Positions 22,898-30,621 of a stretch of DNA of 30,654 bases are shown piece after piece. The notes beneath the pieces are model-generated. The model saw nothing but the letters and a program-made list of their open reading frames with translations, did not search any database and was not told where the DNA came from. Positions within the stretch are counted from its first letter, which is position 1, and each line of letters opens with the position of its first letter. This DNA comes from Bacillota bacterium (GTDB lineage: Bacteria; Bacillota; Clostridia; Christensenellales; UMGS416), in contig JAEZSE010000013.1 in NCBI GenBank assembly GCA_023421955.1, positions 1-30,654 on the forward strand, given 5' to 3'. Both the position numbers and the translations under genes were made by a program.

Positions 22898-23314
22898 TCA
22901 AATATCTTTTGAAAACAGAGCAATGTCTTCCCGCAATGTCCAGCCCTTGCCCCAAAATGCTTTCCCGAGCTCATTATCCGCAAGAACAAAAACCGAGCAC
23001 TTATCAATGCCTTCCTGTCGGAGTGACCCAAGGCATCTGCGTACCATTTCGGAGCCAATCCCCCGCCCCCGAAGATCAGCCCTGACAGCCACATGATACA
23101 GGAAACCCCGCCGGCCATCATGGCCACACATCGCTGTACCGATCAACGCACCGCGTTCCTCAGCCACAAAGCTCATCCCGGGGTTTCGCGCCAGAAACGC
23201 GGAAATGCTGGCTTCCGAGTCGGCTGCCACCAGGCGCACGCCAGGCGTTGCCCGCCATAAAGCCACCATGGATGCATAATCTGTGATCTTCATCGGGCGG
23301 ATCTTCATCTTCAT
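22898..23314 (-). CDS. GNAT-family N-acetyltransferase
   Basis: This 138-residue single GNAT domain has the acetyl-CoA loop LRGRGIGSEMVRRCLGSL after VAVRADL and a final LADNELGKAFWGKGW segment, giving the classic four-motif order. The acceptor is unknown. AAGGTGG lies about 4 nt before the ATG at 23314; a second ATG two codons later is almost as good. It is divergent from the QueG-like gene and lies upstream of the symporter gene on the same strand, separated by a 105-nt A+T-rich gap, so co-transcription is uncertain. Confidence 0.88.
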   Translation of the reverse strand: MKMKIRPMKITDYASMVALWRATPGVRLVAADSEASISAFLARNPGMSFVAEERGALIGTAMCGHDGRRGFLYHVAVRADLRGRGIGSEMVRRCLGSLRQEGIDKCSVFVLADNELGKAFWGKGWTLREDIALFSKDI

Positions 23315-23429
23315 CACCACCTTCACAATTCATATTTATACTCCAATTTGCATGTTTAATCAATACATTAATTGACATATTTGAGGTTGTCTGATATATT
23401 CAAAGAAAATAAAGATCATGAGGCCAGAG

Positions 23430-24338
23430 ATGCAAAAGGACCTAGTGCGTGACCTCGCAGCCGCAGGATTGGAATCGCGAGCGGTATCGATTTCTCATCT
23501 GGATGATTTACAGTATGAATATGTCACTCTAAAAAAAGATGGCATCATGAGCGAGGCGATCAATGGCTACATCAGCGGGTTCGGGATGGATCTGAATGCC
23601 CATCCCGGCATGCGCACCATCCTGGTGGTGGCATCGGCAGCCCGGATTGGCCAAGCCATTTTCAACGGCCAGGATGGAAGACTGGTTACCCTCATCCCGC
23701 CCACTTATTTGGAATTTGGCCATGAGCCCAAGAGAATGGAATCGCAGATCAACCAACTACTGCATCCGTTTGGTCACAGCGCCAGCCTTGCCGACTTGCC
23801 GGCGAAACTGCTTGCAGCCCGCAGCGGGCTTGCGAAGTATGGCAGAAATAATGTGTGCTATGTGAAGGGGTTTGGCAGCTTTGTGCTGTTGACAACATTT
23901 GTAACCGACATGCCCTGCGAACAGGACGACTGGCAGCCTGCCAGCCGGATGGCTCGGTGCGCCAGTTGCACTGCCTGCGTGGACAATTGCCCAACCGGTG
24001 CGATCTTGATTGACCGTGCCGTGATCAATGCCGGCCGGTGCATCACCCTGCACAATGAGGCTAAAAGCTCAATACCCTTCCCGGCCTGGATCGACCCCAC
24101 GTCTCACAACAGCCTGATTGGATGCTTGCGCTGCCAGTCGGTGTGCCCGGTCAACCGAGATGCCCTTGGGCGCCTGGCGGAACCGGTGGAGTTTGACAGT
24201 CAAGAAAGCGAGTGGATCCGAACAGGAAAACCGGTGGGCACGCTTCCGGAAAGCACCCTGGCTAAAGTAAAGGCTTTAAATATGAACAACTATTATGAGC
24301 CGCTATCCAGAAACCTTCAGGCACTTCTATCTCAATGA
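23430..24338 (+). CDS. QueG-like 4Fe-4S double-cluster protein
   Basis: This 302-residue protein is related to epoxyqueuosine reductase. C-terminal ferredoxin-type motifs are CASCTACVDNCPTGA (Cys177, 180, 183, 187) and CLRCQSVCPVN (Cys232, 235, 239), with Cys204 in INAGRCITLHNE as the extra ligand, as in QueG. The N-terminal half, which in QueG binds cobalamin, is recognisable only around RSGLAKYGRNNVCYVKGFGS. QueG itself is about 370 residues with a C-terminal HEAT-like part that is absent here, so this belongs to the shorter family of unknown substrate often annotated simply as Fe-S protein. The ATG at 23430 has GAGG 6 nt upstream; one four codons earlier lacks a site. It is convergent with araB. 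Confidence 0.8.
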   Translation: MQKDLVRDLAAAGLESRAVSISHLDDLQYEYVTLKKDGIMSEAINGYISGFGMDLNAHPGMRTILVVASAARIGQAIFNGQDGRLVTLIPPTYLEFGHEPKRMESQINQLLHPFGHSASLADLPAKLLAARSGLAKYGRNNVCYVKGFGSFVLLTTFVTDMPCEQDDWQPASRMARCASCTACVDNCPTGAILIDRAVINAGRCITLHNEAKSSIPFPAWIDPTSHNSLIGCLRCQSVCPVNRDALGRLAEPVEFDSQESEWIRTGKPVGTLPESTLAKVKALNMNNYYEPLSRNLQALLSQ

Positions 24339-24351
24339 GAAGAGCGCGAAC

Positions 24352-24382
24352 AAAAAGAAGAGCGCTCGACAGAGCGCTCTTC
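24352..24382 (-). terminator. terminator of araB
   Basis: An 11-bp perfect stem (24357-24367 with 24372-24382), a GACA loop and, on the minus strand, a T run (complement of 24352-24356). It sits between the convergent QueG-like gene and araB and may work in both directions. Confidence 0.85.
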
Positions 24383-24400
24383 CTGGTTTAGCATTGCGGA

Positions 24401-26068
24401 TCAGGCCTTCTGCTCTTCTCGGATGGCCTTCAGGCGCTTCATCACATCGTTGGCACCACGGCCGAAATAATCATGCAGAAGCTCATATTCCCGATAAAGC
24501 TTCTCATACATCGTGGCATTCTCAGGGATCGGCCGATACACTTTGTCCATCACGCGGCCCATCTCCTGCGCCGCGTCAAAGATTGTGTCATAGCCGCCGC
24601 GGGCCTTGCCAGCAGCCACCGCGCCAAACATCGCCGAACCCACTGCAGGAGCCTGGCTGGAAGCGGCAATGCGGATCTCCATATTGGTGACATCGGCATA
24701 AATCTGCATCATCAGCTCGTTCTTCTGGCTGATGCCACCGGCGGCATACAGCTCGTGGATATCCACTCCATATTTCTTGAAGTTGTCCACGATCATGCGG
24801 GTGCCATAGGCTGTGGCTTCGATGAGCGCGCGGTAGATTTCCTCCGGTTTGGTCAGCAGCGTCATGCCCAGCATCATACCGGTCAGGTCCACATCCACCA
24901 GCACCGAGCGGTTGCCGTTCCACCAATCCAGCGCCACCAGGCCGCTCTCGCCGATCTTCAGCGCAGCTGCCTTATCCGTCAACAATTGGTGGATCCCAAG
25001 GCCCTTAACCTTGGCTTCCGCCTCATAGGCAGCCGGCACACAGTTTTCCACGAACCACTCGAAGTGATCGCCCACGCAGCTCTGGCCCGCCTCGAAACCG
25101 GGGAAGCCCGGCAGGATGCCATCTTCCACCACGCCGCACATGCCGGGCACAATCTTCTCCTGCTCACCCACCACCATGTGACAGGTGCTGGTGCCCATGA
25201 TCATCAGCATTTTGCCAGGGCCGGTGATGCCCACCGCGGGCACGGTCACATGAGCGTCCACATTGGCAACGGCCACAGCTGTGCCTGCAGCAAGGCCGGT
25301 GCGGGCAGCCATCTCGGTGGTCACTTCGCCGGCCTTTGTGCCCAGCGGGTAGATGTCGGTGGCGAGCTTGTCTTCCACCACGTTTTCCAGCCTGGGGTCA
25401 AGCGCCTTGAAGAACGCCTTGGACGGATAGCCCTCCTTCTTGGACCAGGTGGCTTTATATCCGGCGGTGCAACTGTTGCGGCGCTCGTTGCCGGTGAGCT
25501 GCATCACGACCCAGTCGGCAGCCTCCATGAAGCGGTCAGCAGCGGCATATACCTCCGGAGCCTCATCGAGCGTCTGCCAGATCTTGGGGAACATCCATTC
25601 GGAGGAAATCTTGCCGCCATAACGCTTCAAGAAGTTCTCGCCCATCTCCTCAGCCTTGGCATTGAGAGCGTTTGCCTCATCCTGTGCGGCATGGTGCTTC
25701 CAGAGCTTGATGTAGCTGTGGGGGTTGTGCTCCCATTCTGGCTTCATGCAAAGTGGCACACCGGCCTTGTCCACCGGCAGCATCGTGCAAGCTGTAAAGT
25801 CAATGCCCACGCCGATCACGTCGGTTGCGGCCACGCCGGACTCCTTAAGCACTGCCGGGATCGTCTGCTCCAGCACCTCGATGTAGTCAGCGGGATGCTC
25901 CAGCGCCCAGTCCGGCAGCAGCTTGGTGCCATCGGGCAGCTGCTCGTCCATCACGCCGTGGGTATAGGCTTTCACCGCCGTGGCCAGCTCCCGGGCCGTG
26001 CCAAGCTCAACCAGAACCGCGCGGCCCGACTGTGTGCCGAAGTCCACGCCAATGGCATATTTACTCAT
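24401..26068 (-). CDS. araB: L-ribulokinase
   Basis: This 555-residue FGGY-family sugar kinase matches AraB length (about 560) and phosphorylates L-ribulose to L-ribulose 5-phosphate in arabinose catabolism. The N-terminal phosphate loop GVDFGTQSGRAVLVE is at 7-21, GVGIDFTACTMLPVD at 86-100, the catalytic Asp is probably Asp271 in VANVDAHVTVPAVG, MIMGTSTCHMV at 289-299 is strongly AraB-like, and AAGGISQKNELMMQIYADV forms the late ATP-binding part. GGAGGAATTC lies just before the ATG. It has its own promoter and terminator and no araA or araD next to it. The isomerase-family gene at the left edge may supply ribulose, but that is inference. Confidence 0.95.
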   Translation of the reverse strand: MSKYAIGVDFGTQSGRAVLVELGTARELATAVKAYTHGVMDEQLPDGTKLLPDWALEHPADYIEVLEQTIPAVLKESGVAATDVIGVGIDFTACTMLPVDKAGVPLCMKPEWEHNPHSYIKLWKHHAAQDEANALNAKAEEMGENFLKRYGGKISSEWMFPKIWQTLDEAPEVYAAADRFMEAADWVVMQLTGNERRNSCTAGYKATWSKKEGYPSKAFFKALDPRLENVVEDKLATDIYPLGTKAGEVTTEMAARTGLAAGTAVAVANVDAHVTVPAVGITGPGKMLMIMGTSTCHMVVGEQEKIVPGMCGVVEDGILPGFPGFEAGQSCVGDHFEWFVENCVPAAYEAEAKVKGLGIHQLLTDKAAALKIGESGLVALDWWNGNRSVLVDVDLTGMMLGMTLLTKPEEIYRALIEATAYGTRMIVDNFKKYGVDIHELYAAGGISQKNELMMQIYADVTNMEIRIAASSQAPAVGSAMFGAVAAGKARGGYDTIFDAAQEMGRVMDKVYRPIPENATMYEKLYREYELLHDYFGRGANDVMKRLKAIREEQKA

Positions 26069-26100
26069 ATGAATTCCTCCTGCGAATTGTTGACATGAAG

Positions 26101-26129
26101 AATATAACAGATTGGTTCGTTCTCTTCAA
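26101..26129 (-). promoter_or_regulatory. promoter of araB
   Basis: On the minus strand TTGAAG (complement of 26124-26129), a 17-nt spacer and TATATT (complement of 26101-26106) lie 32 nt before the start codon. No clear AraR operator or cre site was recognised. Confidence 0.6.
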
Positions 26130-26172
26130 TAAAGATGTGGATTCGATTGCCAGGGAAAAGCTTAACCCGCAC

Positions 26173-26201
26173 TTCACATCCGAACATTCGTTTGGTATTC
26201 T
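26173..26201 (+). promoter_or_regulatory. candidate promoter of second nitroreductase
   Basis: TTCACA (26173-26178), a 17-nt spacer and TATTCT (26196-26201) lie 29 nt before the ATG, divergent from the araB promoter. Confidence 0.45.
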
Positions 26202-26230
26202 ATTATTAACCTAGCAGCAGGAGCAGATAT

Positions 26231-26863
26231 ATGATACACATTGAGGATTTTTATACCGTAGCCGCAAAGCGCCGCACTGTGCGAAGCTTTCAGGACAAGC
26301 CTGTGGAATGGGAGAAAATTCAGAGGGCGCTGGAATGCGGCACGAAAGCCCCAACCAATAACCATGCGCGGGACTGGCACTTTGTGTTTCTAAAGAACTC
26401 CGAGCTGAGGAAATCAATCCTGGAGCATAGCGGCGCCTTCAGCCGCACGCCAGACAGAGAGTTCCTGGACAAAACGCTGGCAAAGCTCAAAGATGAGACA
26501 CAAAAGCAGGTATACGCTTACTCCGTTCCGTTGCAGGAGAAAATCCTGCTGACCGCGCCCGAAGTCCTGCTCGTTTGCTACCGGATGGGGAAAAAGCTGC
26601 AGGACTGCGAGCGCTTGTTTGACCTCAATGGCTTTGCGTCCGCATGGCTGGTTGTGGAAAACATACTGCTTGCACTGGCGGCAGAGGGCCTGTTTGGCGT
26701 CACGATGGTGCCCTTCCGCACTGATTCGCTCAAAGAAATGCTCGGCATTCCAGATGAGTATGAAGTGGCAACCTTTCTTCCCTTCGGATATCCCGCGGCA
26801 GAGCCGGCGATACCCCAGATTACCAGGAACCTTGAGGATACGGTGCACATTGACCGGTGGTGA
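26231..26863 (+). CDS. nitroreductase-family flavoprotein
   Basis: This 210-residue FMN enzyme has RRTVRSFQDKPVEWEKIQRA and GTKAPTNNHARDWHFVFLKN segments where the nitroreductase fold binds FMN. The helix FASAWLVVENILLALAAEGL precedes GVTMVPF and VATFLPFGYPAAEP at the C-terminus. NAD(P)H-dependent reduction of an unknown acceptor is expected. AGGAG lies about 8 nt before the ATG. It is divergent from araB. Compared with the nitroreductase at 18116 it has the same layout but clearly different sequence, so they are not recent duplicates. Confidence 0.88.
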   Translation: MIHIEDFYTVAAKRRTVRSFQDKPVEWEKIQRALECGTKAPTNNHARDWHFVFLKNSELRKSILEHSGAFSRTPDREFLDKTLAKLKDETQKQVYAYSVPLQEKILLTAPEVLLVCYRMGKKLQDCERLFDLNGFASAWLVVENILLALAAEGLFGVTMVPFRTDSLKEMLGIPDEYEVATFLPFGYPAAEPAIPQITRNLEDTVHIDRW

Positions 26864-26957
26864 CAGAATTTGTCGTAAACACAGGTGAATATCTGTGATA
26901 TAATTATTGATTGTCACACCAAAACAACGGAAACCATCCTGCAAAGGCGGTCAGGCA

Positions 26958-27560
26958 ATGAAGCTGCTGCTCGTCTCCGACAAAGAAGACAAGTATATCT
27001 GGGACTACTTTGACGCGGAGAGGTTTAAAGATATTGACCTCATCATCTCCTGTGGAGATATGAAGGCCGAATACTTGTCGTTTCTGGTAACGATGATCAG
27101 CAAGCCGCTTTTTTATGTGCCGGGCAACCACGACAAAGCCTATCTCAGGCAGCCGCCGGAGGGCTGCACATCGATTGATGATGATTTGATCGAATACAAC
27201 GGGCTTAGGATCATGGGGCTCGGAGGCAGCATGCGCTACAACCTGGGTCATTATCAATACACCGAGAAGGAAATGCAAAAGCGTATCAAAAAGCTCTGGT
27301 ACAGTCTGTGGCGCAAAAAGGGCTTTGACATCCTGGTGACCCACGCGCCAGCAAAGGATTGCGGAGACGGCCCCGATCTCTGCCATTCAGGCTTCCAGTG
27401 CTTCACTGACCTGATCGCCAAATACAAGCCCAAATACCACCTGCACGGCCACAACCATCTGGAATACGGCAACTTTCCCAGAATCACCACCTGCGGGCAG
27501 ACCACCGTGATCAATGCCTGCGGATATTACATTTTGGATACGGAAAAAGACTTGAAATAG
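26958..27560 (+). CDS. calcineurin-like metallophosphoesterase
   Basis: This 200-residue cytoplasmic phosphoesterase shows most metal-binding motifs in order: SCGD at 31-34, GNHD at 56-59, THAPAKDCGDG at 128-138 and HLHGHNH at 161-167. The first motif, normally DxH, reads SDKED (Asp8, His replaced), as I recall for a clostridial subfamily with the same DKYIWDYFD continuation, so one metal ligand differs. The substrate is unknown (phosphodiester or phosphomonoester). The ATG at 26958 follows a modest AGGCGG. Upstream, TATAAT (26899-26904) lies next to a short inverted repeat, CACAG...CTGTG (26880-26897). It is convergent with the exonuclease gene, 18 nt apart, with no terminator seen between. 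Confidence 0.88.
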   Translation: MKLLLVSDKEDKYIWDYFDAERFKDIDLIISCGDMKAEYLSFLVTMISKPLFYVPGNHDKAYLRQPPEGCTSIDDDLIEYNGLRIMGLGGSMRYNLGHYQYTEKEMQKRIKKLWYSLWRKKGFDILVTHAPAKDCGDGPDLCHSGFQCFTDLIAKYKPKYHLHGHNHLEYGNFPRITTCGQTTVINACGYYILDTEKDLK

Positions 27561-27578
27561 CCATCCAGTCACAATGCC

Positions 27579-28145
27579 TCAGGATATCCTGTCCATCGCC
27601 AGCAAAAGGATCTGGGCACACCCCCGGCAATCCTGCTCAGCACGGTGAAATTGCTGCTGCTTGTAGCCAATGGCTTCCAGTACAGTGGCTTGTTTATAGT
27701 TCCGCAAGCCAGGCAGGATTCGCTTTGCCACCGGGATCGTATCAACATAGCGCCAATCCGGTGCGTAACCCAGCTTTCGCGCCGCCTCATCCAAAAATCC
27801 CACATCGAAATTCGTGTTATGCCCCACGATCAGGCTGTCACCTACAAACTGAAGGAATGCCGGCATCACCTCAGAGATCGCCGGGGCATCTTTCACCATG
27901 CTATCGGTGATATGATGCACGGCGACCACTGCTTTGGGAATCAATCTGCCGGGGTTTACCAACGTAACAAAACGGTCCACCTCGACACAATCGATAAACT
28001 TCAAAGCGGCGATTTCCACAATACTGTCCGTGTATTTGCTGAAGCCAGTGGTCTCGATATCCAGCACGACGAACTCCCGCTGAGCCTCAACATGGTGTTC
28101 CTTCTGAAAGAAGCTGACCGGTCTGGGTCTGCCGATTTGTTCCAT
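27579..28145 (-). CDS. DEDDh-type 3'-5' exonuclease (DnaQ/PolC-epsilon-like)
   Basis: This 188-residue exonuclease has all DEDDh motifs: VVLDIETTG with Asp29 and Glu31, VGHNTNFDVGFLDE with Asp114, and HRAEQDCRG with His167 and Asp172. It would remove nucleotides from DNA or RNA 3' ends using two metal ions. As a stand-alone single domain it is not the polymerase III proofreading subunit by context; a repair or RNA-processing role is equally possible. Its ATG lies 6 nt after the stop of the BMP-like gene on the same strand, so the two are probably one operon. The ribosome site is weak (GGAG immediately before ATG), suggesting coupling to upstream translation. Confidence 0.9.
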   Translation of the reverse strand: MEQIGRPRPVSFFQKEHHVEAQREFVVLDIETTGFSKYTDSIVEIAALKFIDCVEVDRFVTLVNPGRLIPKAVVAVHHITDSMVKDAPAISEVMPAFLQFVGDSLIVGHNTNFDVGFLDEAARKLGYAPDWRYVDTIPVAKRILPGLRNYKQATVLEAIGYKQQQFHRAEQDCRGCAQILLLAMDRIS

Positions 28146-28151
28146 GCTCCA

Positions 28152-30098
28152 TCACAACTCCAAAAGTTCGGCGGTCATCGTATTGTCAACCCCACCCGGG
28201 AGCGCAGCGGGGATGTCACCCACGATGCCATCCACCAGCCAGTCCATTTCGATGATCTGCTTGGCGTCGGCCGTTTCACCCGCGGCAATCCGCTCCACGC
28301 ATGCCTGGTCCAGGATGGGTCCGGTGAATGGGTTATAGGCTCCTTCCTTCATCATGTTTTTAAACAGCGTGACCAGCTTGTGCGTCTCCATCGGCACATA
28401 TTGTTTGGCGTACATAATATCCACAATGCCCGATTCCAATCCCCACCAGAACTGCATAGGCCTGGCTTCTGAAGAAGCCCGCGCGCCGGAAAGCATATGG
28501 CGCACCATCATCTCATAGAAGACACCCCAGTTCCACACAGGAGTGGCGATGTATTCATCCGGTGCGCAATTGGGGTCGCACTGCATCGAGTACAGGCCGT
28601 ATTCGCCCTCAAAGCCAGCGCCGGTATAAGTGTTCTGGTGGGAAATGATATCGCATCCGGCCTCAAACAGGCTGGTGCTGCTGTTGACACCGGCCTTCTC
28701 AAAATCCCATTGATAAGCCCATGAAACGATCACCTGCGCCTTGGGGTTGACCAACCTGGCTCCCAGGGCAAAGGCGTTCACACCGCTGATCACACCTTTG
28801 ACCGGATAGGTGCCAACATAGCCGATTTTATCCGTTTTGGTTAGTGACCCGGCGATGAGGCCAGTGAGGAACCGGGGTTCATAAATACGACCGAAATAGG
28901 TGTGCACATGCTTGGAGGGGTGCTGCTCGCTGCACACATAGATGGTCGTGTTTGGAAACTCCAGCGCCGTGCGCAGCGCCGCATTGGCGAAGGCAGGGCT
29001 AGTAGCGAAGATGATGCTGTTACCCTCTTGAATCAGGGTCTTGAACACAGTGTAGGCGCCGATGATATCCTCAGGAACGTTTTCGGCACAAGTAGTCAGG
29101 ATTGTATCCTTCATCATCTGCTGTATGTGGTCTCGTCCATTCTCGTGCGCTTTGGCCCAATTGGAACCGGCCACGCTGCCAGCGTAGGCAAAGGCGATTT
29201 TTACGGGGTGTTTCGGCTTGACAATGTTGATGATGGAAGAGAAGATCGAAGGCTCCGGCATCTCCTCCGGGCTGGTGTTGAGGTCAGCATCCATCTCAGC
29301 AGACGTTCTGAGCTCATTGAGCAATGAGCGCAGCCGCTTGCGCATCGTGTCCTCATTCATTTTCTTATGAAGCTTATATAAATCAAAATAGCGAAGGAAA
29401 ACGTCGCCCGTTGTCATTGGCAGCTTGTCGCCGCCCAACTCATATAGCAACCGGCGGAATGGCATATAGTATGATTGAAGGAAATATTGATAAGGCGCTT
29501 CCCTTTCGATCCTTGGCACATAGGCGCTCTTCATCAGCTTCAAAAAGATATCAAAGGAGCCAGGTTTACTCAGCCAGATCGTGTTGATACGGGTTTCCTT
29601 GTAAAACTCCAGAAATTCATAATACAGCTTGACCTTTTTGCTGGCATCATTATATCTGGGTACTAAGCGGGTCACCTCTCCCTGGATGCTGCCGGCGTCA
29701 AGGAACTTTAAAACGCTGACCCGCTTGTTTCCCTCCACCACATAAAAGCGGTTCAAAAACTCATACACCTTGATCGGGTCCTGGATGCCCTCCCGCAGTT
29801 GGTAGGCATAAACAGCCTTCCACTTAAACGAGAATTCTGTGCCGACACCGAGCAGCGGCATGAAGTTTTGTGCGAATGCCGCACTCCGCCCTGCGCTGTA
29901 GGTGCCTATCACCTTTTTCAACGGCAACTCCACGAAACCCAGGCTTTCGCGGGAAACAATCTCCGAATCCAGAATAAACTCATCCAGATAGGGCAGGTTG
30001 CCTGACCGGCCCTGGGATACCATTTGGTTGTATGCGCGAAGGCCGTTGCGTCTTGCTGCCAGATAGGCGCTGTCGGCATCAATGACCATGCTTTCCAT
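28152..30098 (-). CDS. cytoplasmic BMP/PnrA-type ligand-binding protein with ParB-like N-terminal region
   Basis: This 648-residue protein has no signal peptide, lipobox or membrane helix. Residues about 55-150 resemble a ParB/Srx nuclease-like domain, with FVELPLKKVIGTYSAGRS and the box FYVVEGNKRVSVLKFL at 118-133. Residues 150-290 are a helical linker with many Lys, Arg and Glu. Residues about 298-620 match the BMP (PnrA/Med) periplasmic-binding fold, with KIAFAYAGSVAGSNWAKAHE, IGYVGTYPVKGVISGVNAFA and a later TGAGFEGEYGLYS segment. Secreted BMP proteins bind nucleosides for ABC import; a cytoplasmic copy is more likely a sensor or regulator, as proposed for B. subtilis Med. AAAGGTGG lies about 7 nt before the ATG. 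No transporter genes are adjacent, and an exonuclease gene follows in the same operon. Confidence 0.8.
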   Translation of the reverse strand: MESMVIDADSAYLAARRNGLRAYNQMVSQGRSGNLPYLDEFILDSEIVSRESLGFVELPLKKVIGTYSAGRSAAFAQNFMPLLGVGTEFSFKWKAVYAYQLREGIQDPIKVYEFLNRFYVVEGNKRVSVLKFLDAGSIQGEVTRLVPRYNDASKKVKLYYEFLEFYKETRINTIWLSKPGSFDIFLKLMKSAYVPRIEREAPYQYFLQSYYMPFRRLLYELGGDKLPMTTGDVFLRYFDLYKLHKKMNEDTMRKRLRSLLNELRTSAEMDADLNTSPEEMPEPSIFSSIINIVKPKHPVKIAFAYAGSVAGSNWAKAHENGRDHIQQMMKDTILTTCAENVPEDIIGAYTVFKTLIQEGNSIIFATSPAFANAALRTALEFPNTTIYVCSEQHPSKHVHTYFGRIYEPRFLTGLIAGSLTKTDKIGYVGTYPVKGVISGVNAFALGARLVNPKAQVIVSWAYQWDFEKAGVNSSTSLFEAGCDIISHQNTYTGAGFEGEYGLYSMQCDPNCAPDEYIATPVWNWGVFYEMMVRHMLSGARASSEARPMQFWWGLESGIVDIMYAKQYVPMETHKLVTLFKNMMKEGAYNPFTGPILDQACVERIAAGETADAKQIIEMDWLVDGIVGDIPAALPGGVDNTMTAELLEL

Positions 30099-30294
30099 AG
30101 TTAACCACCTTTCACCGGCATTGGAAGACCGGCAAAATATATCTGCTTGACCATCTTAATGCATAGACATTGCGGATGCAAGATGCATTGAAAAGGCTGC
30201 CGGGTCCGCTAACAACGACGGCTCGCAAATCATATGATGAGATCAGATAGATTGCACCGTTCCGATACGGATATCAGAATTGGAGGGTTCAGCC

Positions 30295-30621
30295 ATGTTC
30301 TTCAGGGGCAAACAGGAGTCTGGAGCTCAACAGCCCAATCGCCAGCCTGCCGTTTCGCCGATACAGCAACCAAACAAACAGCCATCGGCGGTTTCACCCA
30401 TACAAACGCCGAATACGCCAAATTACGTATCCCCCATTCAAGAGGGGAACAAGATGCCAAATTACGTATCCCCTATCCAAGAGGGGAATAAGATGCCAAA
30501 CTATGTCTCACCCATCCAGGAAGGGAACAAGATGCCGAACTATGTCTCACCCATCCAGGAAGGGAACAAGATGCCCAACTATGTATCACCCATCCAGGAA
30601 GGCAACAAGATGCCCAACTAA
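30295..30621 (+). CDS. short repeat protein with VSPIQ-containing 13-residue repeats
   Basis: This 108-residue protein (with GGAGGG 7 nt before the ATG) has a short head, MFFRGKQESG, then a Pro/Gln/Asn-rich region with two degenerate units (AVSPIQ followed by 6-7 residues), then five identical 13-residue units NYVSPIQEGNKMP and a final Asn before the stop. The TAA falls at codon 2 of a sixth unit whose remaining codons still encode the peptide, so the natural protein may be longer. There is no signal peptide, Cys or hydrophobic segment. No family was recognised. Low-complexity repeats in a spore former suggest a spore coat or exosporium component, but nothing here proves that. Confidence 0.75.
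   Translation: MFFRGKQESGAQQPNRQPAVSPIQQPNKQPSAVSPIQTPNTPNYVSPIQEGNKMPNYVSPIQEGNKMPNYVSPIQEGNKMPNYVSPIQEGNKMPNYVSPIQEGNKMPN

Noticed and set aside
24473..26098. A 541-codon open frame on the plus strand opposite araB
   Set aside because: It mirrors the codon structure of araB, is full of His, Ala, Gly and Arg without any domain, and has no ribosome site. araB has complete family motifs.
18116..26863. Duplicate nitroreductase genes as a recent duplication
   Set aside because: The two proteins share only family-level motifs and differ in length and surrounding sequence.
27590..27601. Palindrome CAGGATATCCTG as terminator between convergent genes
   Set aside because: It lies inside the end of the exonuclease reading frame, has no loop and no T run.
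27645..28472. A 275-codon plus-strand open frame across the exonuclease and BMP-like genes
   Set aside because: It spans two convincing minus-strand genes and their junction and shows no motif.
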